From assembly GCA_951828515.1 (NCBI GenBank), contig OX639992.1, positions 1,890,008 through 1,954,007 of the forward strand: DNA of 64,000 bases. Direction: 5' to 3'. Position numbers and translations under genes: made by a program. This document shows positions 16,564-24,609 of the stretch, in pieces. The stretch is from an uncultured Poribacteria bacterium (GTDB lineage Bacteria > Poribacteria > WGA-4E > WGA-3G). Positions within the stretch are counted from its first letter, which is position 1, and each line of letters begins with the position of its first letter. Below the pieces are notes generated by a model. That model saw only the letters and a program-made list of their open reading frames with translations. It was not told the DNA's origin and did no database searches.

Positions 16564-17589
16564 CTAAAGATACGCCACAAAATTGGCAAGTGCATCCTGA
16601 AACTGCCTCAATGCTTCGCGCTCAAGTTGGACTTGCCTACCTCGAAACTTATTGAGTCCGGGTTGCAGGTGATATAAGGGGATTCCTGTTGTTATCATCA
16701 TACAGGCACCATGATAATCAGGTATTTCTATGAACCTTTCGCTCGGTAATGCTTTTGGGGTTGCATAGACTTGACGGTGTTTTTTGTGAAGAACATCTAA
16801 AGTTTTCTTGATAGATACACTCACACCCTCGAAAGCCTTGCTTGCTTTGTCTTCATGGAGCATGATACGGTTACTGATGAAAGTGTGAAGTTTTGGAATT
16901 GCGAGTCCCTCTTCTTTCGCCCTTCTGGCAAAGTTGAGTCGAGCGTAAGCTTCCATTTTTGGGTTACCCATACCGTTACCATAGAGCAGCGCGATGACAT
17001 TCTCCACAGCACGACGTGAACCATCATTAGAGGTAAAAGGCACGACAACGTTCTCTGCGGCGGCGAGTGCCAATTGGGTATAGATAGCAAAACTGGGATT
17101 ACAGTCAATGATAAAAATCATATCTCTGTTTCCACTCCGCTGACGCAATGCAAGGGTCAAGTCTTTGATCCAACTGAGTACCTGTTTCCATGCGTCTTCT
17201 GGAAGCGTGAACTCGGATATCTGTCGGATCGCCCCTGAGAGAATTTCCAGCAGATTATCACCACATACCAAAAGTAAATTGATTGGAAGTTTCGCATTAA
17301 AATCCCGAGGGCGACACACGTAGGAGGACACATCCTTGAGGGGCCGGAAAGGTGAATTTAGGCGTGCTTCAAGGTAGCCTGCCACTGTAGCACGGGGTGT
17401 CTGCCCCATAAGTTTGTGAATTACATCAGGATTAACAAGCAAAGTTTCAGAGATGTTCGCTTGTGGACACAGATCTATAACATAAACATCTGTGTCTGGA
17501 TAGGCATGAGCATACTCGGTCGCTGCAACAAAGCTTAAGAAACTCTTGCCAACCCCACCCTTATTGTTCCAGAATGCGTAAGCTGTCAT
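16564..17589 (-). CDS. ParA/MinD-like P-loop ATPase
   Basis: This 341-aa protein starts MTAYAFWNNKGGVGKSFLS, with the deviant Walker A motif KGGVGKS of ParA-type ATPases. DLCPQANISETLL follows in the switch region, and FIIDCNPSFAIYTQLALAAA is the Walker B block. The start at 17589 is chosen because GGGAG lies just upstream; a frame from 17607 would add six residues. Such ATPases position plasmids, chromosomes or protein clusters. Here the partner is a HEPN protein rather than ParB, and no parS-like repeats were seen. The location in a restriction island suggests a defence or addiction role rather than partitioning. A good promoter lies upstream. Confidence 0.8.
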   Translation of the reverse strand: MTAYAFWNNKGGVGKSFLSFVAATEYAHAYPDTDVYVIDLCPQANISETLLVNPDVIHKLMGQTPRATVAGYLEARLNSPFRPLKDVSSYVCRPRDFNAKLPINLLLVCGDNLLEILSGAIRQISEFTLPEDAWKQVLSWIKDLTLALRQRSGNRDMIFIIDCNPSFAIYTQLALAAAENVVVPFTSNDGSRRAVENVIALLYGNGMGNPKMEAYARLNFARRAKEEGLAIPKLHTFISNRIMLHEDKASKAFEGVSVSIKKTLDVLHKKHRQVYATPKALPSERFIEIPDYHGACMMITTGIPLYHLQPGLNKFRGRQVQLEREALRQFQDALANFVAYL

Positions 17590-17638
17590 GATGCAACTCC
17601 CTCTCAAAAATGAGAAAATTTGTGAAAAGATGCTTTAT

Positions 17639-17668
17639 ATTTTAACACAAATTGGTATGGTATGTCAA
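17639..17668 (-). promoter_or_regulatory. Sigma70-like promoter for the ParA-HEPN pair
   Basis: On the minus strand TTGACA and TAAAAT are 18 bases apart, about 50 bases upstream of the ParA ATG. Confidence 0.6.
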
Positions 17669-17725
17669 GCGGTTTTCGGATTTTTGCGGAGGGAAAAGCC
17701 TGATGCAACAAACTAAAAGTTTGTG

Positions 17726-19096
17726 CTACAAGGGGCTTTTATATTCGGTGAAACCTTCAAGGAGTTGCTGGAATGTTTCAGGTCTATACACATCGAAATT
17801 CTCTTGATCGACATAGACAAAGTCATAGTTGACCTCTGGTGAGACTCTGTTGACATCCTCACACCCTTGAGATAAGCGTTGCATCTTGAGCGGCACATCC
17901 AAGTCTTCTCTGCCTTTTGTCTCGACAACAACTACGCGCCCATTCGTCAACTTAACGACAAAGTCCGGGTAGTAATTGGCAATGTCGCCATCGGCGTTGA
18001 TATAGTCGAGAGGGTGTTTGACGATATTTTGCGAAATCGCCTCTACGAGTGGGTAATCCGCGACCGTTTGCACAAAAATTGCGCCGTTGCTATGCTTAGG
18101 TGTGGCACTTACATCCACTTGCAACGCCAGTCCACTGCCTTTTTGCAACAGACGATTGTGAATATCTTCAATAGACTTAAACCATGCCAACTTGGGATCG
18201 TGGACGTGGTGTGCTTCATCGTTGAGGACCATCAGTTCGTCAATATCGCGAACGATGTCTCCGAGATCAACCTTAGAATCCGTTGTGGCCCCTGTCGGCT
18301 GTTTGCCGAAAAAGTAGTCCATGCTGTTTTCATCATCCGGTGATGGCGGGGATTGATCACTGGAATAGACGCGGTGGATGTTTGTGAGAAAAATGTTGCC
18401 GGTGGGTTGGATAGTGCGGACTTCGTCTTGGACGTGCAGCGTTAGTTGAAAATCGTCACGCCAATTATTTCCTTCAAACCCGTTATCGGGCAGCACTGGA
18501 TCGTTAAAGAAAATGCGTAATCCTTGAAAATCGTGGTAGAGTCGGTCAAGCACGATGATGTTGGGAGCAATGACGAGGAAGTTGCGCGAGAGTTCAGAGT
18601 CCTGTTCATACAACTTGTGAAAAAAACTCCACGCGATTGCAAGGCTCATTACCTTTGTTTTGCCTGTGCCTGTCGCCATCTTTATGACAAACCGCCGCCA
18701 GTTCTCGTCAAAGAAACCTGTTGAAATTGCACGGGAACTATCAAAGCGCAACAGGTCAACTTGGTCATTCACTTTGATGACATCAGATAAGTAGATAATA
18801 GTTTCGAGTGCCTCGCGTTGGGCGAAGTAGTACCGGAATTCTGTCCTTGTTTCGTTATCCTGTTCGCGCAGGTGTGGGGTATTAAACCACCAATTGAGGA
18901 GTGCTTTGCTTGTTTCGGAAGCACCGCTGTAGTTGTCGTCGCGCCACGTTTTGACTTGCTCCCGGATCTTATGCACAAGTGGTGGGAGTAGCATTCCGTA
19001 GTCCATACCCAGCAATAGTGTTTGATCTGGTAACCAACGCACTGAAGGATCAATGATTGCGTGTGGAGATTCGGGAAAGTCGGGGTGTAAAGCCAT
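17726..19096 (-). pseudogene. Type III restriction Res subunit with large internal deletion
   Basis: The 456-aa frame opens like a type III Res protein. MATGTGKTKVM near residue 140 is helicase motif I and LNDEAHH near 290 is motif II. VDVSATPKHSNGAIFVQTV and AISQNIVKHPL then follow. At about residue 367 it jumps directly to YYPDFVVKLTNGRVVVVETKGREDL, the PD-ExK endonuclease domain that normally sits at the far C-terminus. Full Res subunits are about 900-1000 aa, so several hundred residues covering the second RecA domain (motifs IV-VI) are missing without loss of frame. ATP-driven translocation should be impossible, although the nuclease residues remain. It matches the broken methylase 3 kb away. 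Confidence 0.78.
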
Positions 19097-19396
19097 GCTT
19101 ACCTACTCAGTTTTTAATCTGCTCGTTTTAGTGCTTTGATACCTAATTTTTACAGTTCGTATCACGCGTCATTAATTTAACGATTTGTGCTAATTAGAAT
19201 TTTCCCCACAAAAAAGTGTTGATTTTTATGACACGCTGCAGCGAATCAATATCTGTAGGATTAACAAGGAATGCTAATCTAATAGGTCTTGCGTTGATTG
19301 TGACAATTCCATCTCTCATAAGAAATTCCGAATCCTCAGGTATACCAGAGTTTTGAAAAGACCCTCAAAATCAGAAACAGGTCTGACATTCCCGCC
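19097..19396 (-). pseudogene. Gene remnant in intergenic region
   Basis: Within this gap the minus strand encodes a short protein-like piece (open from about 19364 to a stop at 19194-19196) containing VTINARPIRLAFLVNP and INTFLWG. It has an in-frame ATG at 19319 but stops after about 41 codons. It looks like the N-terminal remainder of a larger protein. The family was not identified. The rest of the gap shows nothing recognisable. Confidence 0.3.
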
Positions 19397-20191
19397 CTAA
19401 AGCTTCGGGATTTTATTAGATGCCAAGGGATTTTTGATACGCCGTTTTTTGCGATTTTTGCGTCGCTTAGCAAAAATCGGACTTGTTTTTTCGATCTCTT
19501 TGACGCGATCGAGGAAGTACAACCGCATTTGTGGTGCTGTTTTGTAATGTGGATTATCTACGAGCAGATCGGGTTCGCCCAGCAGGTCGCCTATTAATCC
19601 TTTCGTCCAGCCACGTTCGGAGATCAGGCGTGATTGCGTGATTTTCTCTTTCTCACGGATTTCTTTGCGTCTCGCGACTCGCTTTTCTTTCTCTCCCTGC
19701 CACAAAGCTTTATATGCTTCGGATCTCTCCACTTTGCGGACAGATGTCTTAGAATAGATCACATATTCAATACGAACGTCGAGAAGAGATGTGGAAAACG
19801 ACTCTGGTTCTAAGAACGTGTTGATTCGTTCTTCTGTCCAGTGTCCGCGGTCTAACAACTCGGTTCTCGAGAAATGTGTCTCTGGGTGGCTGGGCATCTT
19901 TATGCTGTGAATCTCACAATAAATTTTTCGCAGTGCTCGATCGTGGATATTAAGAAGCATCTTTTCTCGCTCAGCCTCGACGATCGAATCGAAGTGGAAA
20001 AACCTTGGTTGGTTTAAGTCGTCGAGGGTTATGATACCAGGTGTCTGCGGTTCTCTCTTCTGCTCAAACGCCATCAGTTCGCCCTCGGTCAGTATTGTGC
20101 CGCGATGGCCCAACTGAGATTTCGTGATGTGTCCACTCTTTCTCACATGCCATCGATGCGGACGCATTGGACTACAGGGAAAATCAGACAT
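19397..20191 (-). CDS. Hypothetical protein with RGWT-type repeats
   Basis: This 264-aa basic protein is not recognised by name. Three related helical units can be seen: ITKSQLGHRGT near residue 23, FSRTELLDRGHWTEERINTFL near 107 and ITQSRLISERGWTKGLIGDLLGEPD near 193. Each reads as SxLxxRGWTxxxIxxxL and resembles a small helix-turn-helix-like unit. The C-terminus is a Lys/Arg-rich tail. The ATG at 20191 follows AAGGAGACC. It lies 27 bases downstream of the SDR gene on the same strand and at the border of the defence island. Confidence 0.6.
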   Translation of the reverse strand: MSDFPCSPMRPHRWHVRKSGHITKSQLGHRGTILTEGELMAFEQKREPQTPGIITLDDLNQPRFFHFDSIVEAEREKMLLNIHDRALRKIYCEIHSIKMPSHPETHFSRTELLDRGHWTEERINTFLEPESFSTSLLDVRIEYVIYSKTSVRKVERSEAYKALWQGEKEKRVARRKEIREKEKITQSRLISERGWTKGLIGDLLGEPDLLVDNPHYKTAPQMRLYFLDRVKEIEKTSPIFAKRRKNRKKRRIKNPLASNKIPKL

Positions 20192-20218
20192 CCCGGTCTC
20201 CTTGTAAATGCGTAAGTC

Positions 20219-21040
20219 CTACTCTTTATTCATATCTAATTCCGCCATGGATCTGAGATTCAATAGGGGTGTCATCACGCCACCGGCGGCGGGGAGGACG
20301 ACTCCAGTATCGTAAAGTCTCATCGCGGAAATCGTGGCGTGCGCGACATCTTCAGGTGCGCCCGCGCGAACCATAAAGATATAACCCTTCTCCGCCGCTT
20401 CTTCATAGTCCGGTATACGGACCCGCGACAGGTCTGTATCAATCACACCCGCGGCGATGCCGTTCACCTTAATGCCGTGTCCCGCTAAGCGTCCCGCAAA
20501 GGCGCGCATGCTCATCTCTAAGCCTGCTTTTGAGATACAGTAGGCGGTGCGGTTGTCGGATGCCATTATATCGGAAATTGAGAGTGTGTAGATAATACAC
20601 CCGCGAATCTCGTTTGCTACCATGTAGTTTGCGACGCGTTGTGTGAGAAAGTGGGTTGCTTTGAGATTGGTGTTGACAATCAGGTCAAACTGCTCTGGTG
20701 TCTCCTCAAGAATGTCAGCGATACGGGTGATGCCGGCGTTGTTGATGAGGATATCTACCTTCCCGAAAGCATCGTGTGCGGTATTGAGTAGTTTTTCGTG
20801 CGCATCGAGGTCGCTGATGTCGGCTTGGATGATAACGGCTTTTCTACCGAGTGCCTCCACTTCCTGCTGGACGGATTCGGCGGCATCCCGATTTTGGTTG
20901 TAGTTGATAAGTACGTCGGCACCTTGGCGTGCCAATTCAATGGCGATTGCGCGTCCAATCCCACGGCTGGAACCCGTTACGATTGCGGACTTGTCTGTGA
21001 ACGAAACATCTGTTGCGAAGAATCCAAGGTCTGTTGGCAT
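20219..21040 (-). CDS. Short-chain dehydrogenase/reductase (SDR)
   Basis: This 273-aa enzyme has the classical SDR signatures: VTGSSRGIGRAIA for NAD(P) binding near residue 23, NNAG near 100, the catalytic Ser in LSIS near 150 and YCISK near 165. The start is the ATG at 21040 behind CGGAGAAATGAT. A longer frame from 21145 would add residues translated from an intergenic hairpin repeat. It reduces or oxidises an alcohol/ketone substrate that cannot be identified. It is downstream of the ABC permease gene with two hairpin repeats between. Confidence 0.88.
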   Translation of the reverse strand: MPTDLGFFATDVSFTDKSAIVTGSSRGIGRAIAIELARQGADVLINYNQNRDAAESVQQEVEALGRKAVIIQADISDLDAHEKLLNTAHDAFGKVDILINNAGITRIADILEETPEQFDLIVNTNLKATHFLTQRVANYMVANEIRGCIIYTLSISDIMASDNRTAYCISKAGLEMSMRAFAGRLAGHGIKVNGIAAGVIDTDLSRVRIPDYEEAAEKGYIFMVRAGAPEDVAHATISAMRLYDTGVVLPAAGGVMTPLLNLRSMAELDMNKE

Positions 21041-21088
21041 ATCATTTCTCCGAAAATAATAGAAAGGTAAATTGCTGGTTTTGCGGAC

Positions 21089-21155
21089 GGCACACGGAGT
21101 GTGCCTACCGTTTAACGCGATTTTACGGGAGAGTGGACGGCACACGGAGTGTGCC
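21089..21155. repeat. Two palindromic hairpins GGCACAC-GGA-GTGTGCC
   Basis: Perfect 7-bp stems with a GGA loop lie at 21089-21105 and 21139-21155, each followed by CTAC. They lie just after the stop of the permease gene (minus strand) and may act as a terminator or mRNA-stabilising structure. They belong to the same family as the tandem repeat at 4611-4754. Confidence 0.85.
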
Positions 21156-21163
21156 TACTACTT

Positions 21164-22240
21164 TTAATCTGAATATGGGTCTGCGGCGTCGCGGAGGGCA
21201 TCTCCTAAAAAGTTAAAGGCAATGACGACGACAAGTACTGGGAGTGCTGGAAAGATGAGCCACGGATAATGGAGCAGAACGGTGACACGTTGTGCCTCCT
21301 CCAGTAGAACTCCCCAACTCGTCATCGGTGGACGGATCCCTAATCCTAAGAAACTGAGTGCGGTCTCCCCCAAAATCATACCGGGGATAGCGAGCGTGGC
21401 GATAACGATGATATGGCTATAACATCCGGGTAGCAAATGCTTTGTGATGATATGCCAATGTCCGGCACCTGCGGCACGCGCTGCCATGACGAAATCGCTT
21501 TCCCGATATGCTAAGACTTTTCCCCGCACTTGTCGCGCCAACCCTCCCCACCGTATAATCGACAAAATAATGGTGATACCAAAGTAGATTTGGATGCTCG
21601 ACCAACCCGGCGGTAACGCGGCACCGAGTGCCATCCACAGCGGGATATCCGGAAATGCCGAAAGGATTTCAATAACACGTTGGATGAGGTTGTCTACCCA
21701 TCCGCCCCAGTATCCAGATACAGTGCCGAGGATAGAACCGAGAATGATGCTCAGAAAGACACCAACTAAACCGAGCGTCATTGAGACGCGCGCCCCGTAC
21801 ATGATTCGCGAGAGCAGGTCGCGTCCCATCCGATCAGTGCCTAACAGGAACATGGGACCCGCGGAGCTGAACAGATGCCGTCTGCCGTCCGCATCCCTAA
21901 AAAAGAATTCAACAGGATGACGCTGTGCTAAGTCCTTGGTGAACTCCAACTCAAGAGTTTCTGGGTTGCGGACAGATTTTAACCCGTGAACATAGAATCC
22001 GTCTTGGACTGAGAAATGGAGACGTTGGGGCGGTACGTGGCGTAACCGCATGTTAATTTCGTTGTAATGATACGGAGCGAAAAAGTCGGCACCGACGGCA
22101 AGCATGTAGAAGATAAGCAGCAGTGCGCCAGCAATAACACCCATCCGATTTTTGCGAAACCGCCGCCATATCAGTTGGCGGTAACTCAGCTGTCCTATTT
22201 CAATTGACTGATCAGGAGTGCTTTGTACTTTATCCATCAA
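21164..22240 (-). CDS. Peptide ABC transporter permease, OppC/DppC-like
   Basis: This 358-aa inner-membrane protein has a first helix near residue 35, then a periplasmic loop of about 100 residues, longer than in most DppC proteins. Five more helices follow in the binding-protein-dependent permease domain. The EAA motif region is seen at ARAAGAGHWHIITKHLLPGC, which docks to the ATPase. GTDRMGRDLLSRIMYGARVS is a characteristic OppC/DppC block. It forms the second half of the membrane channel of the oligopeptide importer encoded between 21 and 30 kb. It is separated from the OppB gene by the IsrB gene. Confidence 0.9.
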   Translation of the reverse strand: MMDKVQSTPDQSIEIGQLSYRQLIWRRFRKNRMGVIAGALLLIFYMLAVGADFFAPYHYNEINMRLRHVPPQRLHFSVQDGFYVHGLKSVRNPETLELEFTKDLAQRHPVEFFFRDADGRRHLFSSAGPMFLLGTDRMGRDLLSRIMYGARVSMTLGLVGVFLSIILGSILGTVSGYWGGWVDNLIQRVIEILSAFPDIPLWMALGAALPPGWSSIQIYFGITIILSIIRWGGLARQVRGKVLAYRESDFVMAARAAGAGHWHIITKHLLPGCYSHIIVIATLAIPGMILGETALSFLGLGIRPPMTSWGVLLEEAQRVTVLLHYPWLIFPALPVLVVVIAFNFLGDALRDAADPYSD

Positions 22241-22265
22241 GTCTTCGGTCTGAAAACTTCGATTT

Positions 22266-23300
22266 TTAAGAAGAGGTTTCCAGACTATCCTTATAGTTAA
22301 AGTTCAATCGTGTTAGTATCTTAAAATCCGTATTTTTTGCGTTTTGACAAATCCGTTTCCCTTCAAGTGAATACAGAGAAATACCAGTTTTACCAAATCC
22401 ACTTATACGTACCAATCCATATTTCATGTGTTTGACGAGCGTATTCTTGACAACACCATTCCAAGTTGTCCCACCATACCGTGGACGTTTGCCACCTTTT
22501 TGTGGGTTCTGTCTATGTAATGATCGGCGATGTATCTCTATCGGTGATATACAGAAAATGTTCTTGTTGTCCACAACATCATCACCACCGACCGTATGAT
22601 ATGCAAGGCACCAACTATCAACGCAATGCGCATCAAAAGATTCTACGAGTTTATTGGATGACTTTTTCAAACCAAGTCTATCACGCAGTTCCTTTGTCTG
22701 CCATCCTTGAAGGGAGATAAATTCCCATCTCTTGCGAATTTCATTGTAGAACCACTCTTTGCCAACCTCTAAAGGAGAAAAAGATTGATTCCACCTTCGC
22801 GCACGATCTATTGATCTCGCTTTGATGTCCTCAACACAGATATGTGTGACCGGATAGAGTTTTGACAGCCAATCTAATACTCGAAGTTTCCATGCCCACC
22901 TCGCACGCGTTCCGGCAGGAATACGCGCTTTATTAGCCAAGCGATTTATACGGTTCTTTCGATTTGGACACCTGCGGCTACGTCTACCTTTGCGTAACTC
23001 GCGACGCTTCTCAATCTTCCTTCCAACGGTCATTTTCGCATCGGATTGCACATTCAGATAGGTGTGTGACTTGCTTTTGACGGTAAACCCTTCCCTTTTA
23101 CTACCCGGGTCAACACCAACAGCGATATCCTGTTTGTATCGACCTGAGGGTTCTCGATTTAGTCTAATACAAAACACACCATTTTTCCAATATGGTGTTG
23201 CATCACGGATATTGATGAGATGTCTTGCAACAGGCGGTGTTGTTGGCATCAACTGTTCACCGTCTTTTGCTGTAACTGGAACAAACAATGTTTGTAGCAA
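22266..23300 (-). CDS. isrB: IsrB: HNH-less IscB relative (RuvC nuclease)
   Basis: This 344-aa protein has the N-terminal PLMP-type domain (EQLMPTTPPVARHLI, residues 15-29), RuvC-I IAVGVDPGSKREGFTV with Asp64, an Arg-rich bridge helix at about 98-117, RuvC-II ICVEDIKA with Glu157 and RuvC-III SFDAHCVDSWCLA with His225 and Asp228. Between RuvC-II and RuvC-III there are only about 65 residues and no Cys/His HNH domain, which distinguishes IsrB from IscB. Known IsrB proteins are omega-RNA-guided nickases of IS200/IS605-type elements. The first start, TTG at 23300, directly abuts AGGAG; a TTG at 23288 is better spaced. The gene lies between oppB and oppC on the operon strand, with no TnpA. Confidence 0.88.
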   Translation of the reverse strand: MLQTLFVPVTAKDGEQLMPTTPPVARHLINIRDATPYWKNGVFCIRLNREPSGRYKQDIAVGVDPGSKREGFTVKSKSHTYLNVQSDAKMTVGRKIEKRRELRKGRRSRRCPNRKNRINRLANKARIPAGTRARWAWKLRVLDWLSKLYPVTHICVEDIKARSIDRARRWNQSFSPLEVGKEWFYNEIRKRWEFISLQGWQTKELRDRLGLKKSSNKLVESFDAHCVDSWCLAYHTVGGDDVVDNKNIFCISPIEIHRRSLHRQNPQKGGKRPRYGGTTWNGVVKNTLVKHMKYGLVRISGFGKTGISLYSLEGKRICQNAKNTDFKILTRLNFNYKDSLETSS

Positions 23301-23496
23301 CTCCTTTTCAGGGTATGTATTGCCCCATCGAGATCACGTATCGGAGCGGATATGGACTTGGGGAGCATCTATACCATCCTACGGTGTGCTACCACCAGAT
23401 ACGCGATATTTTACTCTAATCAGTGATTTACCTTGTGGATTGGACGTTCAGCACACGCTTCGCACAAGCATCGCGCTTTAGCGCGGTGTCACTGAT
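23301..23496 (-). ncRNA. Candidate omega-RNA upstream of isrB
   Basis: The 190 bases upstream of isrB contain an 8-bp inverted repeat, ATCAGTGA at 23419-23426 with TCACTGAT at 23489-23496. It encloses a perfect CGCGCT/AGCGCG hairpin at 23472-23485 and a GCTT/AAGC hairpin. The outer arm overlaps the oppB stop codon. IsrB and IscB guide RNAs are encoded just upstream of their genes, so this is the expected place. The structure is seen by eye only. Confidence 0.5.
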
Positions 23497-24448
23497 AACG
23501 AATCCTCGGATCTACCCAAGCGAGGGCTATATCTGCGAGTAGGTTGCCAATCACCAGAAGAAGGCTCAGCATCATAATCAACGTCCCCGCAAGATAGATG
23601 TCCTCGTTCAACAAACTGCGTAAGAGAATCGGTCCGACTGTCGGTAATCCCAAGACGATTGAAACAATCGCTGAACCGGAGAGAATGCCGGGTAGACTCA
23701 TTCCCAGAATGCTGATGAGTGGATTGATTGCAATCCGCACTGCATGCTTACTTACCACAACGATTTCTTTAAGTCCTTTTGCTCTCGCTGTTTGGACAAA
23801 AGGCTGCCCGAGAACATCAAGTAAGTTGCCACGCATGATTCGCATCAAACTCGCAGTCCCGTTAATCCCGACGACAATGACAGGTATCCAGAGGTGCTTA
23901 AAAAGGTCGGTCAGTTTGCCCCAGGTCCACGGCGCGCCTTCATAGTAAGCGGAGAACAGTCCAAACAGCGGAACGCCGAAGATGTCAAACGCAAAGACCA
24001 TCAGAGATAGTGCTAAGAGAAACGCCGGTATAGACATCCCGACAAAACTAAGGAAGGTGAGAAAATGATCCGACCACTGGTATTGGTGTGTTGCGGAATA
24101 GACCCCGAGGGGGATAGCGGCAACATAGGTGAAGACGAGCGAGCCGACAGAGATAATCAGGGTGAAGGCAATTCTGTCCCATATCAGTTCGTGGACTTCT
24201 CGTTTATACTCAAATGATTCGCCGAAGTTACCGCGCACAAAGCCAGTCACCCAGATAAAGTAGCGTTTCCAGAATGGTTCGTCCAAGCCGTAGCGTGCCC
24301 GCAATTCCTCAACATGTGCCAGTGAGCTGCTATCGCCGAACTCCTCCTCTAAACGCTGAATTTCCCGATCAAGGTAATCGCCTTGTGGGAGTTGGATGAT
24401 GGTAAAAGAGATAATGGAAATCGCCATGAGTGTCGGAATTGCGATCAA
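23489..24448 (-). CDS. Peptide ABC transporter permease, OppB/DppB-like
   Basis: This protein of about 319 aa has six membrane helices and the EAA-like block FVQTARAKGLKEIVVVSKHAVR that contacts the ATPase. RYGLDEPFWKRYFIWV and RGNFGESFEY in the first periplasmic loop are typical of OppB/DppB. The first standard start in frame is TTG at 24448. The usual N-terminus would begin nine codons upstream, as ITYIIRRCLIAIP, where AGGAG is well placed before an ATA codon at 24475. Either an unusual start codon is used or the ATG has mutated. It pairs with the OppC-like protein. The stop codon lies in a stem of the candidate isrB guide RNA. Confidence 0.88.
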   Translation of the reverse strand: MIAIPTLMAISIISFTIIQLPQGDYLDREIQRLEEEFGDSSSLAHVEELRARYGLDEPFWKRYFIWVTGFVRGNFGESFEYKREVHELIWDRIAFTLIISVGSLVFTYVAAIPLGVYSATHQYQWSDHFLTFLSFVGMSIPAFLLALSLMVFAFDIFGVPLFGLFSAYYEGAPWTWGKLTDLFKHLWIPVIVVGINGTASLMRIMRGNLLDVLGQPFVQTARAKGLKEIVVVSKHAVRIAINPLISILGMSLPGILSGSAIVSIVLGLPTVGPILLRSLLNEDIYLAGTLIMMLSLLLVIGNLLADIALAWVDPRIRYQ

Positions 24449-24609
24449 ACATCGGCGAATAATATAGGTAATTATGGCTGTATCTCCTGTTTTATTGGCT
24501 TGCTTCGCAGTGAGAATTATCGGCTGTCAGTTATCGGTAAATACTTGTGGCAGTTGCATAATATGTCATCGCCACAAATCGCTCTTGACTGACTGCTGAC
24601 TGCTGATGG

